A stretch of 64,000 nt of DNA from G965205725 sp965205725 (GTDB lineage Bacteria > Pseudomonadota > Gammaproteobacteria > Pseudomonadales > Halieaceae): positions 744,001-808,000 of the forward strand of contig OZ242189.1 of assembly GCA_965205725.1 (NCBI GenBank), read 5' to 3'. Below the pieces are notes generated by a model. That model had not been told where the DNA came from and made no database searches. It worked only from the letters and a program-made list of their open reading frames with translations. Made by a program: the position numbers and the translations under genes. Positions 55,955-64,000 of the stretch are shown piece after piece; position 1 is the stretch's first letter; every line of letters begins with the position of its first letter.

Positions 55955-56050
55955 ATGAGTGACGGCATGGCCGATGCAATTGCTGCAACCGCGTTAATGA
56001 CTATCGTAATTGCCACTGTGGTTTTCTGGTTGAGTGGGATGCCAGCCTGA
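55955..56050 (+). CDS. 31-aa single-span membrane microprotein
   Basis: A short frame, MSDGMADAIAATALMTIVIA followed by TVVFWLSGMPA, with an AAGAGG ribosome site 8 nt upstream and its own promoter. About 20 central residues are hydrophobic, so a single membrane span is expected. It is not a recognised small respiratory subunit such as CydX or CcoQ, though its size is similar. It lies between cysI and the DUF2970 gene and is read away from both. Coding is supported by signals and composition but not by comparison. Confidence 0.6.
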   Translation: MSDGMADAIAATALMTIVIATVVFWLSGMPA

Positions 56051-56101
56051 CGATATCAGGGTCAGAGTCTCGCTTTGGCCCTATTTAGGTCCCTATCGGA
56101 T

Positions 56102-56344
56102 TTAGGTGTTTGCCAGTACCACGCTTACGACCACATAGATCGTCGCTAAAAACAGTGCCGTAAAAACCAGCCCAGCCGCAATAAATACACCGAACCGACC
56201 ATTTTTGAAATCGCGCTCCCGGTTCTTGCTCGACTGCACTCCAAACCCGGCGGCCAGTACACTACCAACCAACTGAAAAAGATTCAGCTTCTCTTTTGCT
56301 TCATCCTGTAGCCCATTGTGCGGCTCGTTCACGTCTTCACTCAT
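56102..56344 (-). CDS. DUF2970 small membrane protein
   Basis: 80 aa. A charged N-terminus is followed by LFQLVGSVLAAGFGVQSSKNRERDFKNGR and one membrane span (FIAAGLVFTALFLATIYVVVSVVL). This matches DUF2970, a proteobacterial family of unknown function. Lies on the metH strand, about 150 nt downstream of metH. Confidence 0.83.
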   Translation of the reverse strand: MSEDVNEPHNGLQDEAKEKLNLFQLVGSVLAAGFGVQSSKNRERDFKNGRFGVFIAAGLVFTALFLATIYVVVSVVLANT

Positions 56345-56490
56345 TGCTCTGCTTCTGCTTTGGGTAGCCAGTGCTTGTGCCGCCAGACAGTACGCCCATC
56401 AGACCCTAATCGGGATAAAGCCCGATACATGCGGCAGCACCACTGCAAGGCAAAGCAGTATAGCATCATCTGACGCGACTTCCCGGCCCC

Positions 56491-59400
56491 TTAGAGTGGT
56501 TCGTAGGCAAGGTTGGGACGCAACCAGCGCTCAACCGATTCTACTGCCATAGATTTACGCTTTGCCAAACTTTCAACCTGATCCTTGCCGATTTTGCCCA
56601 CGGCAAAGTAACGCGACTCAGGGTGGGAGAAATATAAACCGCTGACGGATGCAGCCGGACTCATAGCAAAATGCTCGGTAAGGCATACCCCTGTATTCTC
56701 GGTTGCTGCCAGTAGAGCAAACAAGGTTTCTTTCTCGGTGTGATCCGGGCAAGCGGGATAGCCAGGGGCAGGGCGAATGCCCTTGTACTTCTCCTTGATC
56801 AAGTCATCGTTACTGAGCCGTTCATTGGCAGAGTAACCCCAGAAGACTTTGCGGACTCGCCAGTGCAAATGCTCGGCAAAGCTCTCAGCCAAACGATCCG
56901 CCAATGCTTTCAACAAAATGCTGTTGTAATCATCGTGATTCGCTTCAAATTCTGCGACACGCTCTGCCAGGCCGATGCCGGTTGTCACCACGAAGCCGCC
57001 GATATAATCATCCACCGTGCCTTCGGGCGCAACATAGTCCGCCAGGCTCAGGTTGGCCGTTGCGTTGACCTTGCCAATTTGTTGGCGCAGTTGGTGCAGG
57101 GTCGCTCTGACTTCGCTGCGGTCTTCGCCGGTGTAAACCGCAATGTCGTCGCCGTTAATTCTCTGCGCAGGCCAAAAACCAAAGGCCGCATTTGCGGTGA
57201 GCCATTTTTTATCGACAATCTTTTGCAGCATTTCCCGCGCATCGCTATAGAGCTGAGTTGCAGTCTCGCCAACAACCTCGTCTTCAAGAATTTTGGGGTA
57301 TTTCCCGGCCAGCTCCCAGGTGATAAAAAAGGGTGTCCAGTCGATGCTATCGACCAGCTTTTCCAGTGGGTAATCGCTCAAGACCTGCGTGCCGATAAAG
57401 GTTGGCTTCGCCTGCATGTAGTTTTTCCAGTCCGTCTCCAACCCTAAATTAACAGCCTCAGCATACGGAACCTGCCCAGACCTGGGCTTGCGCCGGGCAG
57501 TGCGCTCCCGTACTGTCTCGTAATCTGCCTGTAAATCCTTTATATACGAGCCCCTGTTGTCGCTCATCAATTGAGTGGCAACAGAGACACTGCGGGAAGC
57601 ATTCGGTACATAAATAGTCGCATCGTTGTTATAGGACGGCTCGATCTTGACGGCAGTGTGCGCTTTCGAGGTTGTCGCTCCACCTATAAGCAGAGGCACG
57701 GCGAAGCCCTGGCGCTGCATCTCCCTCGCCACGTGTACCATCTCGTCCAGCGAAGGAGTAATGAGGCCGCTCAATCCTACGATGTCCACGGATTCTTCTT
57801 TGGCTACCCGCAAAATTTCGTCACAGGCAACCATCACACCTAAATCAATGACTTCAAAGTTATTACACTGCAACACAACACCCACAATATTTTTACCAAT
57901 ATCGTGTACGTCGCCTTTAACTGTGGCCATTAGAATTTTACCGTTCGAGCTATTACCTGCTGACTTTTCCTCTTCGATGTAAGGCTGAAGGTATGCAACG
58001 GCCTGCTTCATCACCCGGGCACTTTTAACCACCTGCGGCAGAAACATTTTGCCCTCACCGAAGAGGTCACCAACCACATTCATAGCGTCCATGAGCGGAC
58101 CTTCGATCACTTGAATAGGGCGCTCAGCCTCCTGTCTCGCCAGCTCAGCATCCTCTTCAATAAAGTTGTTAATGCCTTTTACCAGTGCATATTCAAGTCG
58201 CCTGGAAACGGGCTCCTCGCGCCAGGCCAGGTTTTCCTTGTCAGCTTTGCCTGCACCATTACCGCGGTATTGTTCTGCAATATCCAATAGGCGCTCGGTC
58301 GAGTCATCGCGACGATTGAGAACAACGTCTTCCGCGGCTTCCTTTAGATCAGCAGGCAGTTCGTCATACACCGGCAACTGGCTGGCGTTAACAATACCCA
58401 TACTGAGGCCAGCCTTAATGGCGTGATATAAAAACACAGAGTGAATCGCTTCGCGTACAGCGTTATTACCGCGGAAGGAAAATGACACATTGCTGATCCC
58501 GCCAGACACGAGTGCGCCGGGCAGCTCATCGCGGATAAACTGCGCGGCCTGGATAAAATCCACCGCGTAGTTGTTGTGCTCCTCAATACCGGTAGCCACT
58601 GCAAAGACATTCGGGTCGAAAACAATATCCTGTGGATGGAAGCCCACCTCGTCAACCAGGATGTCGTAAGAGCGCTTACAGATTTCAGCTTTGCGGGCCA
58701 GGCTATCTGCCTGACCGTCTTCATCAAAGGCCATAACCACGACAGCCGCACCGTATTGCAGGCACAGATGTGCTTTGGCGATAAAGTCAGGCGCGCCTTC
58801 TTTGAGCGATATTGAATTGATGAGCGGCTTGCCTTGAATACATTTTAGGCCCGCTTCTATAACTGCCCACCTGGACGAGTCAAGCATGATGGGCACGCGG
58901 GAAATATCCGGTTCAGAGGCAATCAAGTTGAGGAAGGTTACAATGGCTTCCTCGGCATCCAGCATGCCTTCATCCATGTTGATGTCGATGATTTGTGCGC
59001 CGCTGTTCACCTGTTCCTGAGCGACTTCCAGAGCGGTATCGTAATCGCCGTTCAGAATCAGTCGCTTAAATTCGGCAGAGCCTGTCACGTTGCAGCGCTC
59101 ACCCACATTCACAAACAGGGAATCTTTGTCGATATTGAATGGCTCCAGACCACTCAGCCGACACGCCGGTTCACGCCGGGGCAGGGCGCGGGGCCTTTTG
59201 TCGGCAACCGCCGCAGCAATGGCTTCGATATGGGCCGGCGTTGTGCCACAGCAGCCACCGGCCAGGTTCAGAAAGCCGCGCTCTGCGAAACCAGCCAGGT
59301 CTTCATTCATATCTGCAGGAGTTTCATCGTACTCGCCAAAGGCATTGGGCAGGCCCGCATTGAAATGCCCGCTGAAATAGCAATCGGCAACATTGGCCAG

Positions 59401-60180
59401 CTCTTCGGCAAAGGGGCGCACCTCCTTGAAGCGCCGACCACAGTTTGTGCCGACCACGAGCGGTTTAGCGTGAGCGACAGAATTCCAGAATGCCTCGGGA
59501 CTTTGCCCGGATAACACCCGGCCGCTCAAATCGGAAAACGTCACCGAAATCATGAGGGGCAGTTCGCAGTTCAGTTCGGCCAAGATGGATTTGACTGCGA
59601 AAATTGCCGCCTTTGCATTGAGCGTGTCGAAAATGGTTTCGACCATGAGTAAATCTACACCACCCCTGATCAATGCGTGGGTAGCCTCGCGATAGTCGCG
59701 CACCAGACCGTCGAAGGAGACATTTCGGGCACCGGGATCATTCACATCGGGAGAGATCGACGCAGTTCTGGGTGTCGGTCCCAATACGCCAGCAACAAAA
59801 CGTGGTTTATCCGGTGTTTCCAGAGTCTTCTTGTCGCAGACCTCGCGCGCGAGACGCGCGGACAAAAAATTCATTTCTTCCACAGACGATTCAGTACCGT
59901 AATCGCCCTGTGCCACGCGCGTGGCACTAAAGGTATTGGTTTCAATGATATCGGCACCAGCATTCAGGTAAGCCTCGTGGATGCTGCGTATGACATCCGG
60001 GCGGGTCAAGGTAAGTAGCTCGCCATTGCCTTTTACATCAATCGGGTGATCGGCAAAACGCTCACCACGAAAGTCTGACTCTTGCAGCCCATATTCCTGA
60101 ATCATGCTGCCCATAGCCCCGTCGATGATTAAAATACGCTCCTCCAGGGCATTCTTGAGGCGGTTTGCGGGCTCAGACAC
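56491..60180 (-). CDS. metH: Cobalamin-dependent methionine synthase
   Basis: Methylates homocysteine with methyl-tetrahydrofolate. 1229 aa, full length. Domains in order: homocysteine-binding with zinc Cys in GTNCG and GGCCGTTP (to about 325); pterin-binding (GERCNVTGSAEF, about 355-615); B12-binding with GDVHDIGKNIVG (about 745-880); and the AdoMet reactivation domain with RPAPGYPACPDHTEK. Its promoter region holds a perfect 30-bp palindrome. Confidence 0.97.
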   Translation of the reverse strand: MSEPANRLKNALEERILIIDGAMGSMIQEYGLQESDFRGERFADHPIDVKGNGELLTLTRPDVIRSIHEAYLNAGADIIETNTFSATRVAQGDYGTESSVEEMNFLSARLAREVCDKKTLETPDKPRFVAGVLGPTPRTASISPDVNDPGARNVSFDGLVRDYREATHALIRGGVDLLMVETIFDTLNAKAAIFAVKSILAELNCELPLMISVTFSDLSGRVLSGQSPEAFWNSVAHAKPLVVGTNCGRRFKEVRPFAEELANVADCYFSGHFNAGLPNAFGEYDETPADMNEDLAGFAERGFLNLAGGCCGTTPAHIEAIAAAVADKRPRALPRREPACRLSGLEPFNIDKDSLFVNVGERCNVTGSAEFKRLILNGDYDTALEVAQEQVNSGAQIIDINMDEGMLDAEEAIVTFLNLIASEPDISRVPIMLDSSRWAVIEAGLKCIQGKPLINSISLKEGAPDFIAKAHLCLQYGAAVVVMAFDEDGQADSLARKAEICKRSYDILVDEVGFHPQDIVFDPNVFAVATGIEEHNNYAVDFIQAAQFIRDELPGALVSGGISNVSFSFRGNNAVREAIHSVFLYHAIKAGLSMGIVNASQLPVYDELPADLKEAAEDVVLNRRDDSTERLLDIAEQYRGNGAGKADKENLAWREEPVSRRLEYALVKGINNFIEEDAELARQEAERPIQVIEGPLMDAMNVVGDLFGEGKMFLPQVVKSARVMKQAVAYLQPYIEEEKSAGNSSNGKILMATVKGDVHDIGKNIVGVVLQCNNFEVIDLGVMVACDEILRVAKEESVDIVGLSGLITPSLDEMVHVAREMQRQGFAVPLLIGGATTSKAHTAVKIEPSYNNDATIYVPNASRSVSVATQLMSDNRGSYIKDLQADYETVRERTARRKPRSGQVPYAEAVNLGLETDWKNYMQAKPTFIGTQVLSDYPLEKLVDSIDWTPFFITWELAGKYPKILEDEVVGETATQLYSDAREMLQKIVDKKWLTANAAFGFWPAQRINGDDIAVYTGEDRSEVRATLHQLRQQIGKVNATANLSLADYVAPEGTVDDYIGGFVVTTGIGLAERVAEFEANHDDYNSILLKALADRLAESFAEHLHWRVRKVFWGYSANERLSNDDLIKEKYKGIRPAPGYPACPDHTEKETLFALLAATENTGVCLTEHFAMSPAASVSGLYFSHPESRYFAVGKIGKDQVESLAKRKSMAVESVERWLRPNLAYEPL

Positions 60181-60232
60181 AGCAGAATCTCATTGATGGT
60201 GGTTGCAAGTCCGGCATCCTAGCAGATGCCAA

Positions 60233-60262
60233 TATCTATATCAAAATATTTTGATATAGATA
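60233..60262. promoter_or_regulatory. Perfect 30-bp palindrome upstream of metH
   Basis: The arm TATCTATATCAAAAT is followed directly by its reverse complement with no mismatch. It ends 53 nt before the metH start codon (at 60180 on the minus strand), in an AT-rich stretch consistent with the promoter. A dimeric regulator site is likely. The ATATCA/TGATAT half-sites suggest an ArsR-type methionine regulator such as SahR, but this is a guess. Confidence 0.65.
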
Positions 60263-60418
60263 CACAGGCGCAGGCAAGACCGCAGCTTCAAGGGCCTGTG
60301 CATGCAGTGCTGAACCTGAAAACCCTGGAACTTAAAATCCTGGCACTTAAAATCAGTCTCGCCTTTTTATCGGTCTTTGCATAGAATACCCTGGTCATTG
60401 ACTCGGGAAGTAGCTTCG

Positions 60419-61009
60419 ATGAATAGTTTCGGCATTACCATTACTGAATCCGCCCAGGAATACCTCGCAGACCTGTTGTCCAAACAAGAGGATGCCCTGG
60501 GGGTTCGAGTCTTTATCAATCAACCGGGCACCCCGCGCGCTGAAACCTGTATCGCCTATGCCCGCGATGGCGACCTGGAAGAGGGCGATGAAAAGGTGGA
60601 ATACGGGCAGTTCAATGCCTGGTTTGAAACGCGCAGCATTCCATTTCTCGAAGATGCCCTGGTCGACTACTCGAAAGACCGCATGGGCGGGCAGCTAACA
60701 ATCAAGGCGCCGCATTCCAAAATGCCAAAACTGGACGACAACAGTCCCATTGAGGATCGCATCAATTATCTGTTGTACAACGAAGTGAACCCGGCGCTTG
60801 CCGCTCATGGTGGTGAAGTATCCCTGCTTGAGGTCACTGAAGACGATTTTGCGATTTTGCAGTTTGGCGGCGGCTGTCAGGGCTGCGGTATGGTGGATGC
60901 CACTTTGAAAGGGGGTGTAGAAAAAACCTTACTGGAACACTTGCCTCAGCTAGCGGGTGTTCGCGACATCACCGATCACAGTGATCGCAGCAACGCGTAT
61001 TACACCTAG
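60419..61009 (+). CDS. nfuA: Fe-S biogenesis protein NfuA
   Basis: Carrier that delivers [4Fe-4S] clusters to target enzymes. 196 aa from ATG 60419 (MNSFGITITESAQEYL), close to E. coli NfuA (191). The N-terminal half is the degenerate A-type carrier domain. The C-terminal Nfu domain holds the cluster cysteines in GGGCQGCGM (about 154 and 157). Single-gene unit, convergent with the DAHP synthase gene. Confidence 0.95.
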   Translation: MNSFGITITESAQEYLADLLSKQEDALGVRVFINQPGTPRAETCIAYARDGDLEEGDEKVEYGQFNAWFETRSIPFLEDALVDYSKDRMGGQLTIKAPHSKMPKLDDNSPIEDRINYLLYNEVNPALAAHGGEVSLLEVTEDDFAILQFGGGCQGCGMVDATLKGGVEKTLLEHLPQLAGVRDITDHSDRSNAYYT

Positions 61010-61066
61010 AGTTAAATCCGACAGGTGCCTGGATCAGTAATAGAAACCAACCGATGCAACTGTCGA

Positions 61067-62173
61067 TTAGATTCGCGCTGACAATGCCTCTTTGAGCTTG
61101 CTGTGTAACTCGCGCACAGAGCGCTCGGTAGTTTCCCAGTCAATACAGGCATCGGTGACCGACACACCGTATTCCAGCTTGCTCAAATCTTCGGGAATCG
61201 ACTGATTGCCATGGCCAATATTGCTCTCCACCATGAAGCCCAGCAACGATTTATTGCCTTTTAATACCTGATTCGCAACGTCCTCCATCACCAGCGGTTG
61301 TAGCTCGTGGTTTTTGCTGGAGTTGGCGTGTGAGCAATCCACCATGATGTTAGCCGGGAGGCCCGCAGTCTCAAGAGCATCTTCACACAGCTTCACGCTC
61401 ACGGAGTCATAATTGGGGCCATCACTGCCGCCGCGCAATACGATGTGACCGTAAGGATTGCCCTGGGTGTGAATAATTGAAACCTGCCCCTGATGATTGA
61501 TTCCCAGAAAGCGGTGGGGCTTGGACGCCGACTTGAGGGCATTTATCGCCACATCCAGACCGCCGTCCGTGCCATTTTTAAAACCAACCGCACAGGACAA
61601 GCCGCTGGACATCTCACGGTGGGTCTGCGATTCAGTGGTACGCGCACCAATAGCCGACCAACTGATACAATCCTGAAGATATTGGGGGGAAATAGGGTCC
61701 AGGGCTTCTGTGGAGGTGGGCAGTCCCATATCGAGAATATCCACTAGCAGCTTGCGGCCAATATGCAGACCTTCCTCGATCTTGAAAGAGTCATTCAGGT
61801 GCGGGTCGTTGATCAGGCCTTTCCAACCCACAGTAGTGCGGGGTTTCTCGAAGTAAACACGCATCAGCACATAAATCGTGTCAGACACCTCTTCAGCCAG
61901 TACTTTCAGCCGGCGGGCGTAATCTAAAGCCGCCTCAACATCGTGAATTGAGCAGGGGCCTACCACCATAAACATCCGGTGATCTTTACGCTCCAAAATG
62001 TTGTAAATGGTTTGGCGACTCTCCTGCAAGAAATGGGCAGTCGCGTCAGCAATAGGCAAGTTTGCCTTTAGCCTGTCTGGTGTAATGAGAATTTCCTGTT
62101 TCTCGACGTTTAAATTGTCGAGTTGCTGGGCAGTCATAATCTGGAACTCGTGTCCAGGCTTGTCGTTTGCCAT
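61067..62173 (-). CDS. 3-deoxy-7-phosphoheptulonate synthase, class I
   Basis: First enzyme of the shikimate pathway (erythrose 4-phosphate + PEP). 368 aa. Signature parts are MVVGPCSIHDVEAA, RVYFEKPRTTVGWKGLINDP, ALDPISPQYLQD, SGLSCAVGFKNGTDG and VDCSHANSSKN. It belongs to the AroF/AroG/AroH-like group. Which aromatic amino acid inhibits it cannot be told here. Complete. Confidence 0.94.
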   Translation of the reverse strand: MANDKPGHEFQIMTAQQLDNLNVEKQEILITPDRLKANLPIADATAHFLQESRQTIYNILERKDHRMFMVVGPCSIHDVEAALDYARRLKVLAEEVSDTIYVLMRVYFEKPRTTVGWKGLINDPHLNDSFKIEEGLHIGRKLLVDILDMGLPTSTEALDPISPQYLQDCISWSAIGARTTESQTHREMSSGLSCAVGFKNGTDGGLDVAINALKSASKPHRFLGINHQGQVSIIHTQGNPYGHIVLRGGSDGPNYDSVSVKLCEDALETAGLPANIMVDCSHANSSKNHELQPLVMEDVANQVLKGNKSLLGFMVESNIGHGNQSIPEDLSKLEYGVSVTDACIDWETTERSVRELHSKLKEALSARI

Positions 62174-62266
62174 TCAAAGCCCTGTACAGGTGAAAGCAAA
62201 AAAACAAAAGCCGTATAAAATCAAGGCGCGCTATTTTATAGGAAACAGGCAGGTTAGAATACAGGG

Positions 62267-64000
62267 GTGATTGCCGACGCTCCAGCCATCTTTTACCAGA
62301 TTGAAAATTTGCTGCCCTGGCTGGAAAACGGCGTACCCCTTATCACGCCGAATCAACGCCTGGCCCGGCACATTAAATTCGCGTATGCGTGCCATCAGCG
62401 TGCGTGCAACGTCAATTCCTGGGAGACACCTGTTGTCATGTCTCTCAGTCAGTGGTGGCATCACTGCAGAACACACATCGACCCCTGGCAGGAAAACACA
62501 GCCAGTTTGCTGGACACGGCGCAGGAGCTGGAACTCTGGGTTCAGTGCATCAGAGAGACCAGGGTATCGGAGACACTCTTGCGGCCTCGCTCAGCCGCCA
62601 GACTGGCCCGGGATGCCTGGCACAATCTACTGGCCTGGCAAATTGACTGGCGCACAGGAGCAGTGGCGGCACAGTTTAGCTATAACCTGGATGCCGAATT
62701 ATTTGTTCAGTGGGCAACACGCTTTGAGCAACTGTGCGAAGAGACGCAGTTATCGGTCCTGGACACGCAAATTATGGGGCTGGCAAACAGTTGCAGGCAG
62801 CATACGCTTGTACTGCTGGAATTTGACGAGCTACCGCCGCTGCAAAGAAGCGCGCTCAATCAACAAGCTCAGCAGCTTATTGAGCACTCTGAGTCGGGTC
62901 CGTCGGCACATCGCATCATTCATAGCTGCGAGAACAGAGAGCAAGAGCTGTACGCCGCCGCGCGCTGGGCCAAGCAAGTTCTAGAGAGTCAGGCTGATGC
63001 GCGCATTGGCGTTTTGCTTGAAGACGTTGCCAGCCAGCGCCTGCGCTTCGAGCGAATTCTGCGCGACACGTTACAGCCAGAGTTGGATAGGGAGGCCGGG
63101 CTGCCCGTTAATTTTTCAGCCGGTGTTGCGCTCAGCACCACGCCACTTGTGAGCACCGCATTGTCGCTGCTGGAACTGATATCGGGCGACACTGGCGTTG
63201 AAGAATTATCCACCGTATTACACAGCCGCTACCGCTATACCACCGAGCGCACTGCTGAAGCGCAAATGCTGCAAAAGCTGTATCGAAATGGCCGCGCCGA
63301 TATCGGTCGCAACAATCTGCACTGGTTTACTCGTGATCTGGCACTCGGAAAAACGCTACTTGAATTCAGCCAGCACCAACAACTCTCTAGGCAACATTAC
63401 GCCTGCGCCTGGTCGCACCTGTTTTCCAAATGCCTGACTCAACTGGGCTGGCCCGGAACCACGGCGCTAAACTCCAGTGAATACCAAATGATGGAACATT
63501 GGCAGAGTTGCCTCGATAAGTTTGCCGGGCTGGAGCGTGTCAGTGGTGCCTTGGGCTTTGAGTCGGCACTGGGATTGCTACGGCAGGTCTGTACGGACAC
63601 AGTTTTTCAAATTCAAACGCGGGATACTCAGCTACAGGTTCTCGGCTTGCTTGAAGCTACAGGCATGCAGTTCGATTACTTGTGGATTATTGGTACCGGC
63701 CAGAATGACTGGCCAGCTACACCTAACCCGAATCCATTTATCCCTGTTCGATTACAGCGCGATGCGGGTATGCCTCATGCGGATAGCCAGAGAGAGCGCG
63801 AATTTGCCCAGCGTATGTTGCAGCGATTTAGTCATGCCTGTGTTGAACTACACGCCAGCTACGCCAGTTTGACAGATGGTATAGAGCAGGGACCTAGTAC
63901 ATTGTTTGATGGGTTCCGGCAATGTGATGAAACGGGGCCGACAGAGAGCATGCAGCGATGGATTCAGCGCTCGGCTAATGTCGCAACCGACAGAGTCGAA
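62267..64000 (+). CDS. AddB-like DNA repair / PD-(D/E)XK nuclease-family protein (5' part)
   Basis: An open frame of 578 codons starts at GTG 62267, preceded by CAGGG, and runs off the right edge. The N-terminal ENGVPLITPNQRLARHIKFAY is the conserved opening (LTxNxRLAR) of the probable DNA-repair proteins that pair with an AddA/UvrD-like helicase-nuclease in gammaproteobacteria. The middle portion has GVLLEDVASQRLRFERILRD and QVLGLLEATGMQFDYLWIIG, typical of the inactivated helicase half of AddB. The nuclease domain would lie beyond the window. Likely role in double-strand break processing. Confidence 0.82.
   Translation, partial: MIADAPAIFYQIENLLPWLENGVPLITPNQRLARHIKFAYACHQRACNVNSWETPVVMSLSQWWHHCRTHIDPWQENTASLLDTAQELELWVQCIRETRVSETLLRPRSAARLARDAWHNLLAWQIDWRTGAVAAQFSYNLDAELFVQWATRFEQLCEETQLSVLDTQIMGLANSCRQHTLVLLEFDELPPLQRSALNQQAQQLIEHSESGPSAHRIIHSCENREQELYAAARWAKQVLESQADARIGVLLEDVASQRLRFERILRDTLQPELDREAGLPVNFSAGVALSTTPLVSTALSLLELISGDTGVEELSTVLHSRYRYTTERTAEAQMLQKLYRNGRADIGRNNLHWFTRDLALGKTLLEFSQHQQLSRQHYACAWSHLFSKCLTQLGWPGTTALNSSEYQMMEHWQSCLDKFAGLERVSGALGFESALGLLRQVCTDTVFQIQTRDTQLQVLGLLEATGMQFDYLWIIGTGQNDWPATPNPNPFIPVRLQRDAGMPHADSQREREFAQRMLQRFSHACVELHASYASLTDGIEQGPSTLFDGFRQCDETGPTESMQRWIQRSANVATDRVE

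Noticed and set aside
60181..60418. Cobalamin or SAM riboswitch before metH
   Set aside because: No B12-box or SAM-I core motifs; the only strong element is the DNA palindrome.
62271..62984. 237-codon plus-strand frame at the start of the AddB-like gene
   Set aside because: Wrong frame. The adjacent frame from GTG 62267 stays open to the window edge and gives the recognisable ENGVPLITPNQRLAR start.

Overview
The window is chromosomal DNA from a gammaproteobacterium, most likely a marine Cellvibrionales-type organism related to Pseudomonas. The main evidence is the pheS-pheT-ihfA-merR-tRNAPro block, the tig-clpP-clpX-lon-hupB-ppiD block, metH next to a DUF2970 gene, and an ETF/ETF-ubiquinone oxidoreductase locus. 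Nearly all of it is coding. The assignment rests on gene order and protein similarity recognised by eye; no database search was run.

Layout. 1-4300: translation genes (pheS 3' part, pheT), ihfA with a long acidic tail, a MerR-type regulator and tRNA-Pro(GGG). 4327-6417: an EF-G paralogue. 6648-12199: a type III restriction-modification island of mod, two accessory genes (a 168-aa protein and a DUF1828/DUF1829 protein) and res. The mod gene is out of frame as read. Its N-terminal linker holds a perfect 13-bp tandem repeat followed by a run of 11 G; 12 G, or a third copy of the 13-mer, restores the complete Mod. This is the hallmark of a phase-variable methyltransferase and the most notable system here. 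12283-12486: a leftover C-terminal piece of elongation factor P borders the island. 12492-30513: a mixed metabolic stretch holding a sulfotransferase, a meta-cleavage-type hydrolase, a lipoprotein pair, purC, cytochrome b561 and c', a KstD-like flavoprotein, ribB, a thiolase, an AraC regulator divergent from an unusual ketoacyl synthase, nitroreductase-PPIase-HupE, a thioesterase and queD.

30650-31807: a complete IS630-family element. 32166-34602: holB, a PilZ protein and a GH84 glycosidase. 34850-43319: tRNA-Leu(UAG), trigger factor, ClpP, ClpX, Lon, HU and PpiD, a protein-quality-control block; sigma-32-like promoters with the same spacing precede clpX and lon. 43319-45949: a phosphopantetheinyl transferase, serA and a DUF1285 gene. 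45950-48010: a decayed group II intron on the minus strand with domain V intact and an internally deleted, frameshifted maturase. 48011-48688 is non-coding and rich in hairpins.

48689-52256: divergent etfD and etfBA, which carry electrons from acyl-CoA dehydrogenases to quinone. 52434-55784: an antiporter, then DUF934 and a sulfite reductase. 55955-56050: a 31-aa membrane microprotein. 56102-60180: a DUF2970 gene and metH, the latter preceded by a perfect 30-bp palindrome that looks like an operator. 60419-64000: nfuA, a DAHP synthase and the 5' part of an AddB-like DNA-repair nuclease that runs off the window.
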